Shown here: piece after piece, positions 10,714 through 18,311 of the stretch
Layout: each line of letters starts with the position of its first letter
How positions within the stretch are numbered: the first letter of the stretch is position 1
NCBI RefSeq assembly: GCF_026167665.1
Contig: NZ_CP098740.1
Location: 1,302,001 to 1,366,000, forward strand
Direction: 5' to 3'
DNA: 64,000 nucleotides
From: Streptomyces drozdowiczii
GTDB lineage: Bacteria > Actinomycetota > Actinomycetes > Streptomycetales > Streptomycetaceae
Position numbers and translations under genes: made by a program
Notes under the pieces: model-generated
Told to the model about the DNA's origin: nothing
The model's database searches: none
The model's input: only the letters and a program-made list of their open reading frames with translations

Positions 10714-11637
10714 TCAGAACTCCAGCCGCTCGCGCCGGCCCAGCCGCATCACGACGGCGGCGAACGCCATGGTGACGATGAGCAGTCCGACACCGATCGT
10801 CGTCGCGTATCCGGCCTGACCGTCGCGGAAGGCGGTCTGGTAGACGTACAGCGGCAGGATCGAGGTCGAGTAGTCGGGACCGCCGGGGCCGACCGTCATG
10901 ACCTGGACGGCCGTGAACGCCTCGACGCCGAGGGCCAGGATGCCCATGTAGACCCAGCCCGACTGGATGGTGTCCCAGAGCAGCGGGACGGTGATCTTGA
11001 AGAACGTCGTGATGCGGTTCGCCCCGTCCAGGAGCGCGGCCTCGTAGAAGTCCTTGGGAATGGACGCCATTCCGGCCGAGAAGAGGACGACGAAGAAGCC
11101 GACCGTCGACCAGACCAGCACCACCATGACGCAGATCAGCGCCAGGTTCGGATCGCCCAGCCACTCCGGCTGGACGGAGTCCAGGCCGATGCCCTCGAGC
11201 GCCGAATTGATCATGCCGGAACGCGGGTTGTACGCGAACTGGAACAGCAGGGCGACGATGACGATCGACAGGACCTGCGGGAAGAAATAGGCGATCTTGT
11301 AGAAGCCCGATCCCCGCACGCCGGCGACCGCGGCGTTCTTACGCCGACGGCCTCCGACGTTGAGCATGAAGGCGAAGAAGAGCGCGAGGCCCAGCGTCAC
11401 CAGCGGCAGCACCAGCACGAGAATCACGCTGTGCTGGAGCGACTTCCAGAAGATGTCGTCCTTCAGCATCCTGGAGTAGTTGCCGAAGCCGACCATCTTG
11501 AAGTCGGGGCTCAGTCCGGTCCAGTCCGTGAAGGAATAGTAGATGGCCTGGATGAACGGCCAGATGACGAAGACCGCATACAACACCAAGGGGACTACCA
11601 GGAACCCCACAATGAACCGGTACTTGCCGTGCTGCAT
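10714..11637 (-). CDS. ngcF: N-acetylglucosamine/chitobiose ABC permease NgcF
   Basis: This is the first membrane subunit (MalF type, 307 residues) of the NgcEFG importer. Six hydrophobic segments are visible, starting with FIVGFLVVPLVLYAVFVIWP, and the EAA loop reads EAALLDGANRITTFFKITVP. A basic cytoplasmic segment (GGRRRKNAAVAG) sits between helices two and three. It lies between ngcE and ngcG in one minus-strand operon, 50 bases after ngcE and 94 bases before ngcG. The 94-base spacer to ngcG has no gene or strong hairpin. Confidence 0.92.
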   Translation of the reverse strand: MQHGKYRFIVGFLVVPLVLYAVFVIWPFIQAIYYSFTDWTGLSPDFKMVGFGNYSRMLKDDIFWKSLQHSVILVLVLPLVTLGLALFFAFMLNVGGRRRKNAAVAGVRGSGFYKIAYFFPQVLSIVIVALLFQFAYNPRSGMINSALEGIGLDSVQPEWLGDPNLALICVMVVLVWSTVGFFVVLFSAGMASIPKDFYEAALLDGANRITTFFKITVPLLWDTIQSGWVYMGILALGVEAFTAVQVMTVGPGGPDYSTSILPLYVYQTAFRDGQAGYATTIGVGLLIVTMAFAAVVMRLGRRERLEF

Positions 11638-11687
11638 CGTTTACCGACCCCGATCTTTCCGCGGGTGCCGCCGCTGGTGACGGTTGC

Positions 11688-13133
11688 TCACTGGTGCTTG
11701 TAGTGCTTGATGGACTGGTCCTTGGCCGCGGCGTCCGCGTAGGCCTGGATCTTCTTGATGGCCTCGGCCGGGGTCAGGCGGCCCGCCATCATCTCACCGA
11801 GACCGGCGGTGCCGATCTGCTCCTTCTGGAGCTTGACGTACCAGTCCTGGAGGCGCGGGTTCACCACGTTGTCGCCGGCCTTCTTCAGCGCGTCGACACC
11901 GGACTGCATGGCCGTGGAGAGGGTCAGGCCGTCGGTGCCGCCGTTGAAGGCGCTCAGCGACTTCACCTGCTTGGTGAAGTTCTTCGAGGACTCCTCGGAG
12001 AGCATGATGCGCAGCTGCTCCATGCCGCCCTGCGGGTTGGCCGCCTTGGCCGGGACGACGAAGGGCTCGCCGCCGGACGCCCAGATGGTGCCGAAGGGCA
12101 TCTTGTCGGACGAGTCCAGGCTGGACGGGGCCGCGACCATCATCTTGAAGTCCTTGGGCGTGGTCGGCGCCGCCTCGTTCTCCACCCACGAACCGTTCGG
12201 GATGAAGAGCGCCTTGCCCTTGGTCCACTCGGTCTGCGACTGGATGTGGGTCAGGCCCGGGGTGCCCTTGAGGATGTACCCCTTCTTGTAGAGCTCGTAG
12301 TACGCCTCGAAGGCCGCCTTGACGGCGGGGTCCTTCCACGCGTTCGGCTCCAGGTTGTCGATCTTGTCGAGAACCTCCCGGCCGCCGATCTTGGCGATGA
12401 ACGGGTAGAGGGAGAACGGCAGGTAGTACGGGTACTTACCGGCGTACGTCCAGCCCGCGATGCCCTGCTTCTTCGCCTTGGCGCAGAGGGCGAGCATGTC
12501 GTCCCAGGTCTCGGGGTACTCCGCGTCCAGCTTCTCCAGGTTGGTCTGCGAGTACCACACGCCGTACACGGTGTACGCGTAGTACATGATCCAGACCGGG
12601 TCGCCCTCGAACTGGCCCATCTCCAGGACGCCCGGACGCAGCGTGTCGCGGACCTTCTTGTTCGGGTCGTCGTAGGACGGGGCGTCCATCAGCGGGGTCA
12701 GGTCGAGCAGCTGCTTCTTGCCGACGAGGACACCCATGTCCATCTGCTCGGCGCCCGAGTTGTCGATCAGGTCCGGCGGGGTGCCGCCGTTGAAGCGCGG
12801 CTGGAGCTGCGACTGGATCTTCTGCGTCGAGGTGTGCTTGACCTTGGCCTTCGGGAACGCCTCGCCGTACTTCTTCTCGGCGTCCTTGGCGTACTGGTCG
12901 CCGAATCCGCCGTTGAAGATGACCACGTCGAGCGCGGCGCTCTCGTTGACGCCCAGCGGGTTCTTCGCGCTGGTCTTGCCCTTCTTGACGGGCTCGTCGC
13001 CGCCGCTGTCGCCGCTCGCGCAGGCGGACAGGAAGCTCATGGTCGGAACGGTGATCAGACCGAGTGCGGCAGAACGCTTGATCACATCGCGACGGCCAAG
13101 GCCCTCATTGTTGTGGGCGGAGGTGGATCCCAT
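11688..13133 (-). CDS. ngcE: N-acetylglucosamine/chitobiose-binding lipoprotein NgcE
   Basis: This is the extracellular solute-binding lipoprotein of the chitin-sugar importer, 481 residues. The signal peptide contains the twin-arginine pattern GRRDVIKRSAALG and a lipobox LSAC, so it may be a Tat-exported lipoprotein. The mature part is a family-1 solute-binding protein with a Gly/Ser/Asp-rich linker after the Cys. Orthologues bind N-acetylglucosamine or diacetylchitobiose. The ATG at 13133 was chosen because GGAGAAGG lies upstream and the preceding in-frame residues are not signal-like. It is the first gene of ngcEFG and lies behind a promoter overlapping a DasR-type site. Confidence 0.93.
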   Translation of the reverse strand: MGSTSAHNNEGLGRRDVIKRSAALGLITVPTMSFLSACASGDSGGDEPVKKGKTSAKNPLGVNESAALDVVIFNGGFGDQYAKDAEKKYGEAFPKAKVKHTSTQKIQSQLQPRFNGGTPPDLIDNSGAEQMDMGVLVGKKQLLDLTPLMDAPSYDDPNKKVRDTLRPGVLEMGQFEGDPVWIMYYAYTVYGVWYSQTNLEKLDAEYPETWDDMLALCAKAKKQGIAGWTYAGKYPYYLPFSLYPFIAKIGGREVLDKIDNLEPNAWKDPAVKAAFEAYYELYKKGYILKGTPGLTHIQSQTEWTKGKALFIPNGSWVENEAAPTTPKDFKMMVAAPSSLDSSDKMPFGTIWASGGEPFVVPAKAANPQGGMEQLRIMLSEESSKNFTKQVKSLSAFNGGTDGLTLSTAMQSGVDALKKAGDNVVNPRLQDWYVKLQKEQIGTAGLGEMMAGRLTPAEAIKKIQAYADAAAKDQSIKHYKHQ

Positions 13134-13371
13134 GCTCAAGTCCTCGCCTTCTCCAGGACTCAGGCGGTGTGTACCGGTCGCCCCGTCGTAATTCGCCTCA
13201 GCGAAGGGCCCCGCCACCGCGGTCAGTTGCGCTTGGGTGGTACAGATTTCAGGCTAACGATTGCCGTGGGGGGCGCCGGGGGACCGAACAGCCGACGCAC
13301 CTGCGGCGTCGCGTTGTCCTGCCCCCGTGTCCCCCAGCCGCACAACCGGTGAACCAGCTGTGCGGACGCCG

Positions 13372-13404
13372 ACAGGTATAGTCCACTTGCCGCCAACTGA
13401 GCAA
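13372..13404 (-). promoter_or_regulatory. ngcE promoter overlapping a DasR-type (dre) site
   Basis: The minus strand has TTGCTC (13404-13399), an 18-base spacer and TATACC (13380-13375). Over the -10 lies AGTGGACTATACCTGT (13387-13372), which fits 13 of 16 positions of the DasR consensus A(G/C)TGGTCTAGACCA(G/C)T. DasR represses N-acetylglucosamine and chitin genes in Streptomyces, which fits ngcEFG. It lies about 240 bases before ngcE, so a long leader would be implied. Confidence 0.45.
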
Positions 13405-13585
13405 GATCGAAAGCAAGGTTGCACGGCAGTCTTTCCCGAGTTGAGACCTCGCGGATACCTCGACACTCCGGACCCTCCTTCGGATGTAACGATTTCCGCA
13501 TTCCGGTCGATTCGGCGGTGGCCCCGATCCAACTCCCTTGACACCATCAGCCACTTGCCTCCCTACTTGTTCCTGCGCATCTTCT

Positions 13586-13597
13586 GACAACGTTGTC
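13586..13597. promoter_or_regulatory. LacI-type operator before the GH92 gene
   Basis: The perfect palindrome GACAACGTTGTC, with flanking T and C, lies 35 bases upstream of the GH92 start. A CG-centred palindrome of this size is the usual LacI-family operator shape. No LacI-family gene is in the window, so the repressor is elsewhere. Confidence 0.5.
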
Positions 13598-13631
13598 CAA
13601 GCGCACACTTCCCCGGGAGGAATGGCTCGGC

Positions 13632-16600
13632 ATGCACCCCCGACACCGTTCTCGTACGAGACGAAGCAGCACGGCAGCGCTGATCGCGGCCTCTTTGGTC
13701 CTGGTCGTGACAGCCCCCACGGCGGCCGCCGCTCAATCGGCCGGGTCTGGCCCGAGAGGCCAAAGGCCCACGGGTGAACGGACGTTCAGCACGTCCTTCG
13801 AAGAAGACGAAAAGCAGCCGGACTGGCGCAATTCAGTGGAAGAGGGCCCTGACGGAAAGAAGCGGTCATCGGGTGTCGATGGCGGATTCTCCTCCGGAAT
13901 ACCGGGCAATGTGACCGACCGGGTCACCGACGTCCGCGCCAGCGACGAGAACACCGGCGGCGGCGAGGTGAAGGAAAACCTCGTGGACGGCGAATCCGGT
14001 ACGAAGTGGCTGTCGTTCGAGCCCACCGCCTGGCTGGAGTTCGACCTCACCGAGCCGGTGAAGGTCGTGACGTACGCGCTCACCTCCGCCGACGACCACG
14101 ACGAGCGCGACCCCAAGGACTGGACGCTCCAGGGCTCCGACGACGGCAAGACCTGGACGGACCTGGACACCCGGACCGGCCAGACCTTCAGCGAGCGCTT
14201 CCAGACCAAGTCGTACGACTTCGAGGCGGACAAGGCGTACCAGCACTTCCGCCTGAACATCACCAAGAACAACGGCGCCACCGACGCCACCCAGCTCGCC
14301 GACGTCCAGTTCTCCGACGGCGACACCTCCGCCCCCGCGCCCTCCGACATGCTCACGCAGATCAGCAACGGCCCCTCCGGCTCCCCCACCGCCAAGTCCG
14401 GCGCGGGCTTCACGGGCAAGAAGGCGCTGCGGTACGCGGGCACCCACAAGGCGGACGGCCGGGCGTACTCGTACAACAAGGTGTTCGACGTCAACACGCG
14501 CGTCGAGCGGGACACCGAGCTGTCCTACCTGGTCTACCCGCAGATGGGCGAGACGGACCTGTCCTACCCGGCCACGCACGTCGCGGTGGACCTGGCCTTC
14601 ACGGACGGCACCTACCTGAGCGACCTGCACGCCACCGACACCAACGGCGGGCTGCTGACGCCGCAGGGCCAGGCGGACGCCAAGCGGCTCTACGTCAACC
14701 AGTGGAACAAGGTCGAGGCCGGCATCGGCACGGTCGCGGCGGGCAAGACGATCGACCGCATCCTGGTCGCGTACGACTCCCCCAAGGGCACGGCCAAGTT
14801 CCAGGGCTGGATCGACGACCTGAAGATCGCGCCCACGAAGCCGGAGAGGCGCAAGGCGCACCTCTCGGACTACGCCTCCACCATCCGGGGCACCAACTCC
14901 AGCGGCTCCTTCTCGCGCGGCAACAACTTCCCCGCGACGGCCGTCCCCAACGGGTTCAACTTCTGGACGCCGGTCACCAACGCCGGCTCGACCAGCTGGC
15001 TCTACGACTACGCGCGGGGCAACAACGAGGACAACCTGCCCACGCTCCAGGCGTTCGCCGCGAGCCACGAGCCCAGCCCCTGGATGGGCGACCGGCAGAC
15101 CTTCCAGCTGATGCCGTCGGCGGCCTCCGGCACCCCGGACGCCTCGCGGACCGCCCGCGCGCTGCCGTTCAAGCACGAGAACGAGACCGCGCGGCCGCAC
15201 TACTACGGCGTGACGTTCGAGAACGGCCTCAAGGCCGAGATGACGCCGACCGATCACGCGGCGCGGATGCGGTTCACGTATCCGGGCAAGGACGCGAGCA
15301 TCGTCTTCGACAACGTCTCCAACGACGGCGGGCTCACCCTCGATCCGGCGACCAGCTCGTTCACCGGCTTCTCGGACGTGAAGAGCGGCGGCTCCACCGG
15401 GGCGACGCGGCTGTTCGTGTACGGCGTCTTCGACGCGCCGGTCACCGCGAGCGGCAAGCTCTCGGGCGGCGGCGGAGGCAGTAGTGACGATGTATCCGGC
15501 TACCTGAGCTTCGACGCGGGCAAGGACCGCACGGTGAACCTGCGCCTCGCGACCTCGCTGATCAGCATCGACCAGGCGAAGAAGAACCTGGCCGCCGAGA
15601 TCCCCGCCTCGCGCTCCTTCGGCCGGGTCGAGGACAAGGCGCAGGACGCCTGGGACGACCTGCTGGGCAAGGTGGAGGTCGAGGGCGCCACGGCCGACCA
15701 GCTGACCACGCTGTACTCCAGCCTGTACCGGCTCTACCTCTACCCGAACTCGGGGTCCGAGCGGGTGGACGGCAAGGACAAGTACGCCTCCCCCTTCTCG
15801 CCGCAGACCGGCTCGGACACCCCGACGCACACCGGCGCGAAGATCGTGGACGGCAAGGTGTACGTCAACAACGGCTTCTGGGACACCTACCGGACGACCT
15901 GGCCGGCGTACTCGCTGCTGACGCCCGAGAAGGCCGGTGAGATGGTCGACGGCTTCGTCCAGCAGTACAAGGACGGCGGCTGGATCTCCCGCTGGTCCTC
16001 GCCGGGTTACGCGGACCTGATGACCGGCACCTCCTCGGACGTGGCGTTCGCCGACGCGTACGTCAAGGGCGTGGACTTCGACGCGAAGGCGGCGTACGAC
16101 GCGGCCGTGAAGAACGCGACGGTCGTCCCGCCGTCCTCCGGCGTGGGCCGCAAGGGCATGGAGACGTCCCCCTTCACCGGGTACGCCGACACCACGACCC
16201 ACGAGGGCATGTCCTGGTCGATGGAGGGCTACGTCAACGACTACGGCATCGCCAAGATGGGCGAGGCGCTCTACAAGAAGACGCACGAGCAGCGCTACAA
16301 GGACGAGTCCGAGTACTTCATGAACCGGGCCCGCGACTACGTGGAGCTGTTCGACGACAAGGCCGGCTTCTTCCAGGGCAAGGACGCCAAGGGCGACTGG
16401 CGGCTGCCGTCCGGTCTGTACGACCCGCGTGTCTGGGGCTACGACTACACGGAGACCAACGGCTGGGGCTACGCCTTCACCGCTCCGCAGGACAGCAAGG
16501 GCCTGGCCAACCTGTACGGCGGCCGTGCCGGCCTCGCCAAGAAGCTGGACACCTACTTCGCCACCCCGGAGACCGGCACCCCGGAGTTCGCGGGCAGCTA

Positions 16601-17486
16601 CGGCGGCGTCATCCACGAGATGACGGAGGCCCGTGACGTACGGATGGGCCAGTACGGGCACAGCAACCAGGTCGCCCACCACGTCACGTACATGTACGAC
16701 GCGGCCTCGCAGCCGTACAAGACGCAGGAGAAGGTCCGCGAGGTCCTGGGCCGGCTGTACACGGGCAGCGAGATCGGCCAGGGCTACCACGGTGACGAGG
16801 ACAACGGCGAGCAGTCGGCCTGGTTCCTCTTCTCCTCGCTCGGCTTCTACCCGCTGGTCATGGGCAGTGGCGAGTACGCGATCGGCTCGCCGCTCTTCAC
16901 CAAGGCGACGGTGCACCTGGAGAACGGCCGCAAGCTGGTCGTGAAGGCGCCGAAGAACAGCGCGAAGAACATCTACGTCCAGGGCCTGCGGGTCAACGGC
17001 AAGAAGTGGACCTCCACCTCGCTGCCGCACGACCTGCTGGCCAAGGGCGGGACGCTGGACTTCGACATGGGCTCCAAGCCGTCCGCCTGGGGCACCGGCA
17101 AGGACGCCGCGCCGGTCTCCATCACCAAGGACGACCAGGTGCCGTCCCCGCGCAAGGACGTGCTGAAGGGCGAGGGCCCGCTGTTCGACAACACCTCGGC
17201 CACCACCGGCTCCGCCGCCACGGTCGAGCTGCCCGTCCCGTCCGCCACCAAGGGCGTCCAGTACACGCTGACCTCGGCCGCCAGGGCGACGGCGCCGAAG
17301 GGCTGGGTGCTCCAGGGCTCCTCGGACGGCAAGAGCTGGAAGGACCTCGACAAGCGGTCCGGCCAGACCTTCGCCTGGGACAAGCAGACGCGGGCCTTCT
17401 CCGTGAAGTCCCCCGGCTCCTACGCGCACTACCGGCTGGTGTTCGACGGTGAGGCGTCGCTCGCGGAGGTGGAGCTGATCGCCTGA
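13632..17486 (+). CDS. secreted GH92 alpha-mannosidase with discoidin-like domains
   Basis: This is a large extracellular glycosidase, 1284 residues, that would trim alpha-1,2/1,3-linked mannose from glycans. A basic n-region and hydrophobic core ending in TAPTAAAAQ (about residue 34) form the signal peptide. A coagulation-factor 5/8 (discoidin) domain follows at about 90-220, then the GH92 N-terminal beta domain, then the (alpha/alpha)6 catalytic domain at about 430-1130. The catalytic domain holds the family signatures GFWDTYRTTWPAY and GYHGDEDNGEQSAWF. A second F5/8-type sugar-binding segment closes the protein, repeating WVLQGSSDGKSWKDLD. The ATG at 13632 follows GGGAGG. A LacI-type palindrome precedes it and a strong hairpin follows. 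GH92 enzymes are calcium dependent. Confidence 0.93.
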   Translation: MHPRHRSRTRRSSTAALIAASLVLVVTAPTAAAAQSAGSGPRGQRPTGERTFSTSFEEDEKQPDWRNSVEEGPDGKKRSSGVDGGFSSGIPGNVTDRVTDVRASDENTGGGEVKENLVDGESGTKWLSFEPTAWLEFDLTEPVKVVTYALTSADDHDERDPKDWTLQGSDDGKTWTDLDTRTGQTFSERFQTKSYDFEADKAYQHFRLNITKNNGATDATQLADVQFSDGDTSAPAPSDMLTQISNGPSGSPTAKSGAGFTGKKALRYAGTHKADGRAYSYNKVFDVNTRVERDTELSYLVYPQMGETDLSYPATHVAVDLAFTDGTYLSDLHATDTNGGLLTPQGQADAKRLYVNQWNKVEAGIGTVAAGKTIDRILVAYDSPKGTAKFQGWIDDLKIAPTKPERRKAHLSDYASTIRGTNSSGSFSRGNNFPATAVPNGFNFWTPVTNAGSTSWLYDYARGNNEDNLPTLQAFAASHEPSPWMGDRQTFQLMPSAASGTPDASRTARALPFKHENETARPHYYGVTFENGLKAEMTPTDHAARMRFTYPGKDASIVFDNVSNDGGLTLDPATSSFTGFSDVKSGGSTGATRLFVYGVFDAPVTASGKLSGGGGGSSDDVSGYLSFDAGKDRTVNLRLATSLISIDQAKKNLAAEIPASRSFGRVEDKAQDAWDDLLGKVEVEGATADQLTTLYSSLYRLYLYPNSGSERVDGKDKYASPFSPQTGSDTPTHTGAKIVDGKVYVNNGFWDTYRTTWPAYSLLTPEKAGEMVDGFVQQYKDGGWISRWSSPGYADLMTGTSSDVAFADAYVKGVDFDAKAAYDAAVKNATVVPPSSGVGRKGMETSPFTGYADTTTHEGMSWSMEGYVNDYGIAKMGEALYKKTHEQRYKDESEYFMNRARDYVELFDDKAGFFQGKDAKGDWRLPSGLYDPRVWGYDYTETNGWGYAFTAPQDSKGLANLYGGRAGLAKKLDTYFATPETGTPEFAGSYGGVIHEMTEARDVRMGQYGHSNQVAHHVTYMYDAASQPYKTQEKVREVLGRLYTGSEIGQGYHGDEDNGEQSAWFLFSSLGFYPLVMGSGEYAIGSPLFTKATVHLENGRKLVVKAPKNSAKNIYVQGLRVNGKKWTSTSLPHDLLAKGGTLDFDMGSKPSAWGTGKDAAPVSITKDDQVPSPRKDVLKGEGPLFDNTSATTGSAATVELPVPSATKGVQYTLTSAARATAPKGWVLQGSSDGKSWKDLDKRSGQTFAWDKQTRAFSVKSPGSYAHYRLVFDGEASLAEVELIA

Positions 17487-17499
17487 CCCCGCCCCGCGT

Positions 17500-17545
17500 A
17501 CGCGGACGGCCGGCAGCTCCCCGCGGGGCTGCCGGCCGTCCGCGT
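17500..17545. terminator. bidirectional terminator between GH92 and phosphatase genes
   Basis: A perfect 18-bp stem (17500-17517 and 17528-17545) is followed by TTCTC on the plus strand. It lies between two convergent genes and can serve both. Confidence 0.9.
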
Positions 17546-17548
17546 TTC

Positions 17549-18192
17549 TCAGGCGGGCTCCGGTGTCTCCGGGACCGCCGCCGGGAACAGGCTCTCCGGC
17601 AGGGTGACGTTCCACGCGGTGATGACCGGGTTGCCGTGCTCCCGGCCGAGCCGCGACACCGCGCCCGTGGCCAGCTGGAACAGCGTGCCCTCGGCCGGGG
17701 TCAGGCGCAGGTAACGGGCGGTCAGGACGCGCAGGAAGTGGGAGTGGGCGACGAGCACGATGTCCTCGTCGCCGGCACGTCCGGCCGCCTCCGCCACCTG
17801 GGCCAGCACCCGGTCGGCCCGGTCCCCGACCTCGGCCGGGGTCTCGCCGGGGTGGGCCTCCGGACCGGCGCCGACCCCGTCGGTCCAGAGGTTCCAGTCG
17901 GGCCGGGTGCGGCGGATCTCGTCCGTGGTGATGCCCTCGTAGCCGCCGTAGTCCCACTCGCGCAGCTCCGGCGTGATGCGGGGCGCGGCGAGCCCGGCGA
18001 GTTCGGCGGTGCGCCGGGCCCGGACCAGGGGGCTGACCAGGGTGAGCGCGATGGACCGGTCGGCGAGCAGGGGGCCAGGGCGCGGGCCTGGCGTTCGCCG
18101 AGGGGGGTCAGGGGCAGGTCGGTGTAGCTCGTGTGCCGCCCGTTGCGGGACCACTCCGTCTCGCCGTGCCGGATCAGGATCAGCTCGCCCAT
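17549..18192 (-). pseudogene. histidine phosphatase family protein (single-base frameshift)
   Basis: This is a phosphoglycerate-mutase-like phosphatase, about 214 residues when repaired. The N-terminal part in one frame carries the catalytic RHG motif ([20 protein letters not shown]) up to RQARALAP. The rest, from [22 protein letters not shown] to [12 protein letters not shown] with the second catalytic His, lies in the next frame. One G missing from the run at 18070-18074 joins them perfectly. Both halves look conserved, so a sequencing error is more likely than a dead gene. The true substrate is unknown; sugar phosphates or phosphoproteins are typical for the family. It is convergent with GH92 and behind the GH31 gene. 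Confidence 0.85.
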
Positions 18193-18241
18193 GTGAAGGC
18201 CATCCGCTCTCAGTGCTGTTCAGGTTCTGTACAGGCGCCAA

Positions 18242-18286
18242 CCCGCCGCCCCACGATCCCATTCCTGCCGGGGCGGGAGCGGCGGG
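18242..18286. terminator. hairpin after the GH31 gene
   Basis: An 8-bp GC stem (18242-18249 and 18279-18286), with more pairing possible inside, lies 26 bases past the GH31 stop and upstream of the phosphatase gene. It is a moderate candidate for the GH31 terminator. Confidence 0.4.
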
Positions 18287-18311
18287 CGCGCCCGTGAGTG
18301 ACCTGATACGG

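Larger units (their letters stand above)
13134..13631. other. 498-base divergent regulatory region between ngcE and the GH92 gene
   Basis: No gene is supported here. On the minus side there is a candidate ngcE promoter with a DasR-like site near 13372-13404, and a 7-bp-arm inverted repeat (CCGCACA ... TGTGCGG, 13338-13365). On the plus side there is a TTGACA hexamer at 13538-13543 with only a weak -10 about 18 bases later, and a GACAACGTTGTC palindrome just before the GH92 start. The rest shows nothing recognisable. Confidence 0.6.

Noticed and set aside
13538..13567. TTGACA-type promoter before the GH92 gene
   Set aside because: The -35 is perfect but the -10 is poor (CCTACT), so it is mentioned only inside the intergenic entry.
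13866..17957. Very long open frame (1363 codons) antisense to the GH92 gene
   Set aside because: It is a shadow of high-GC coding sequence: low complexity Gly/Val/Arg/His composition, no domain, and the plus strand has a complete GH92 enzyme.
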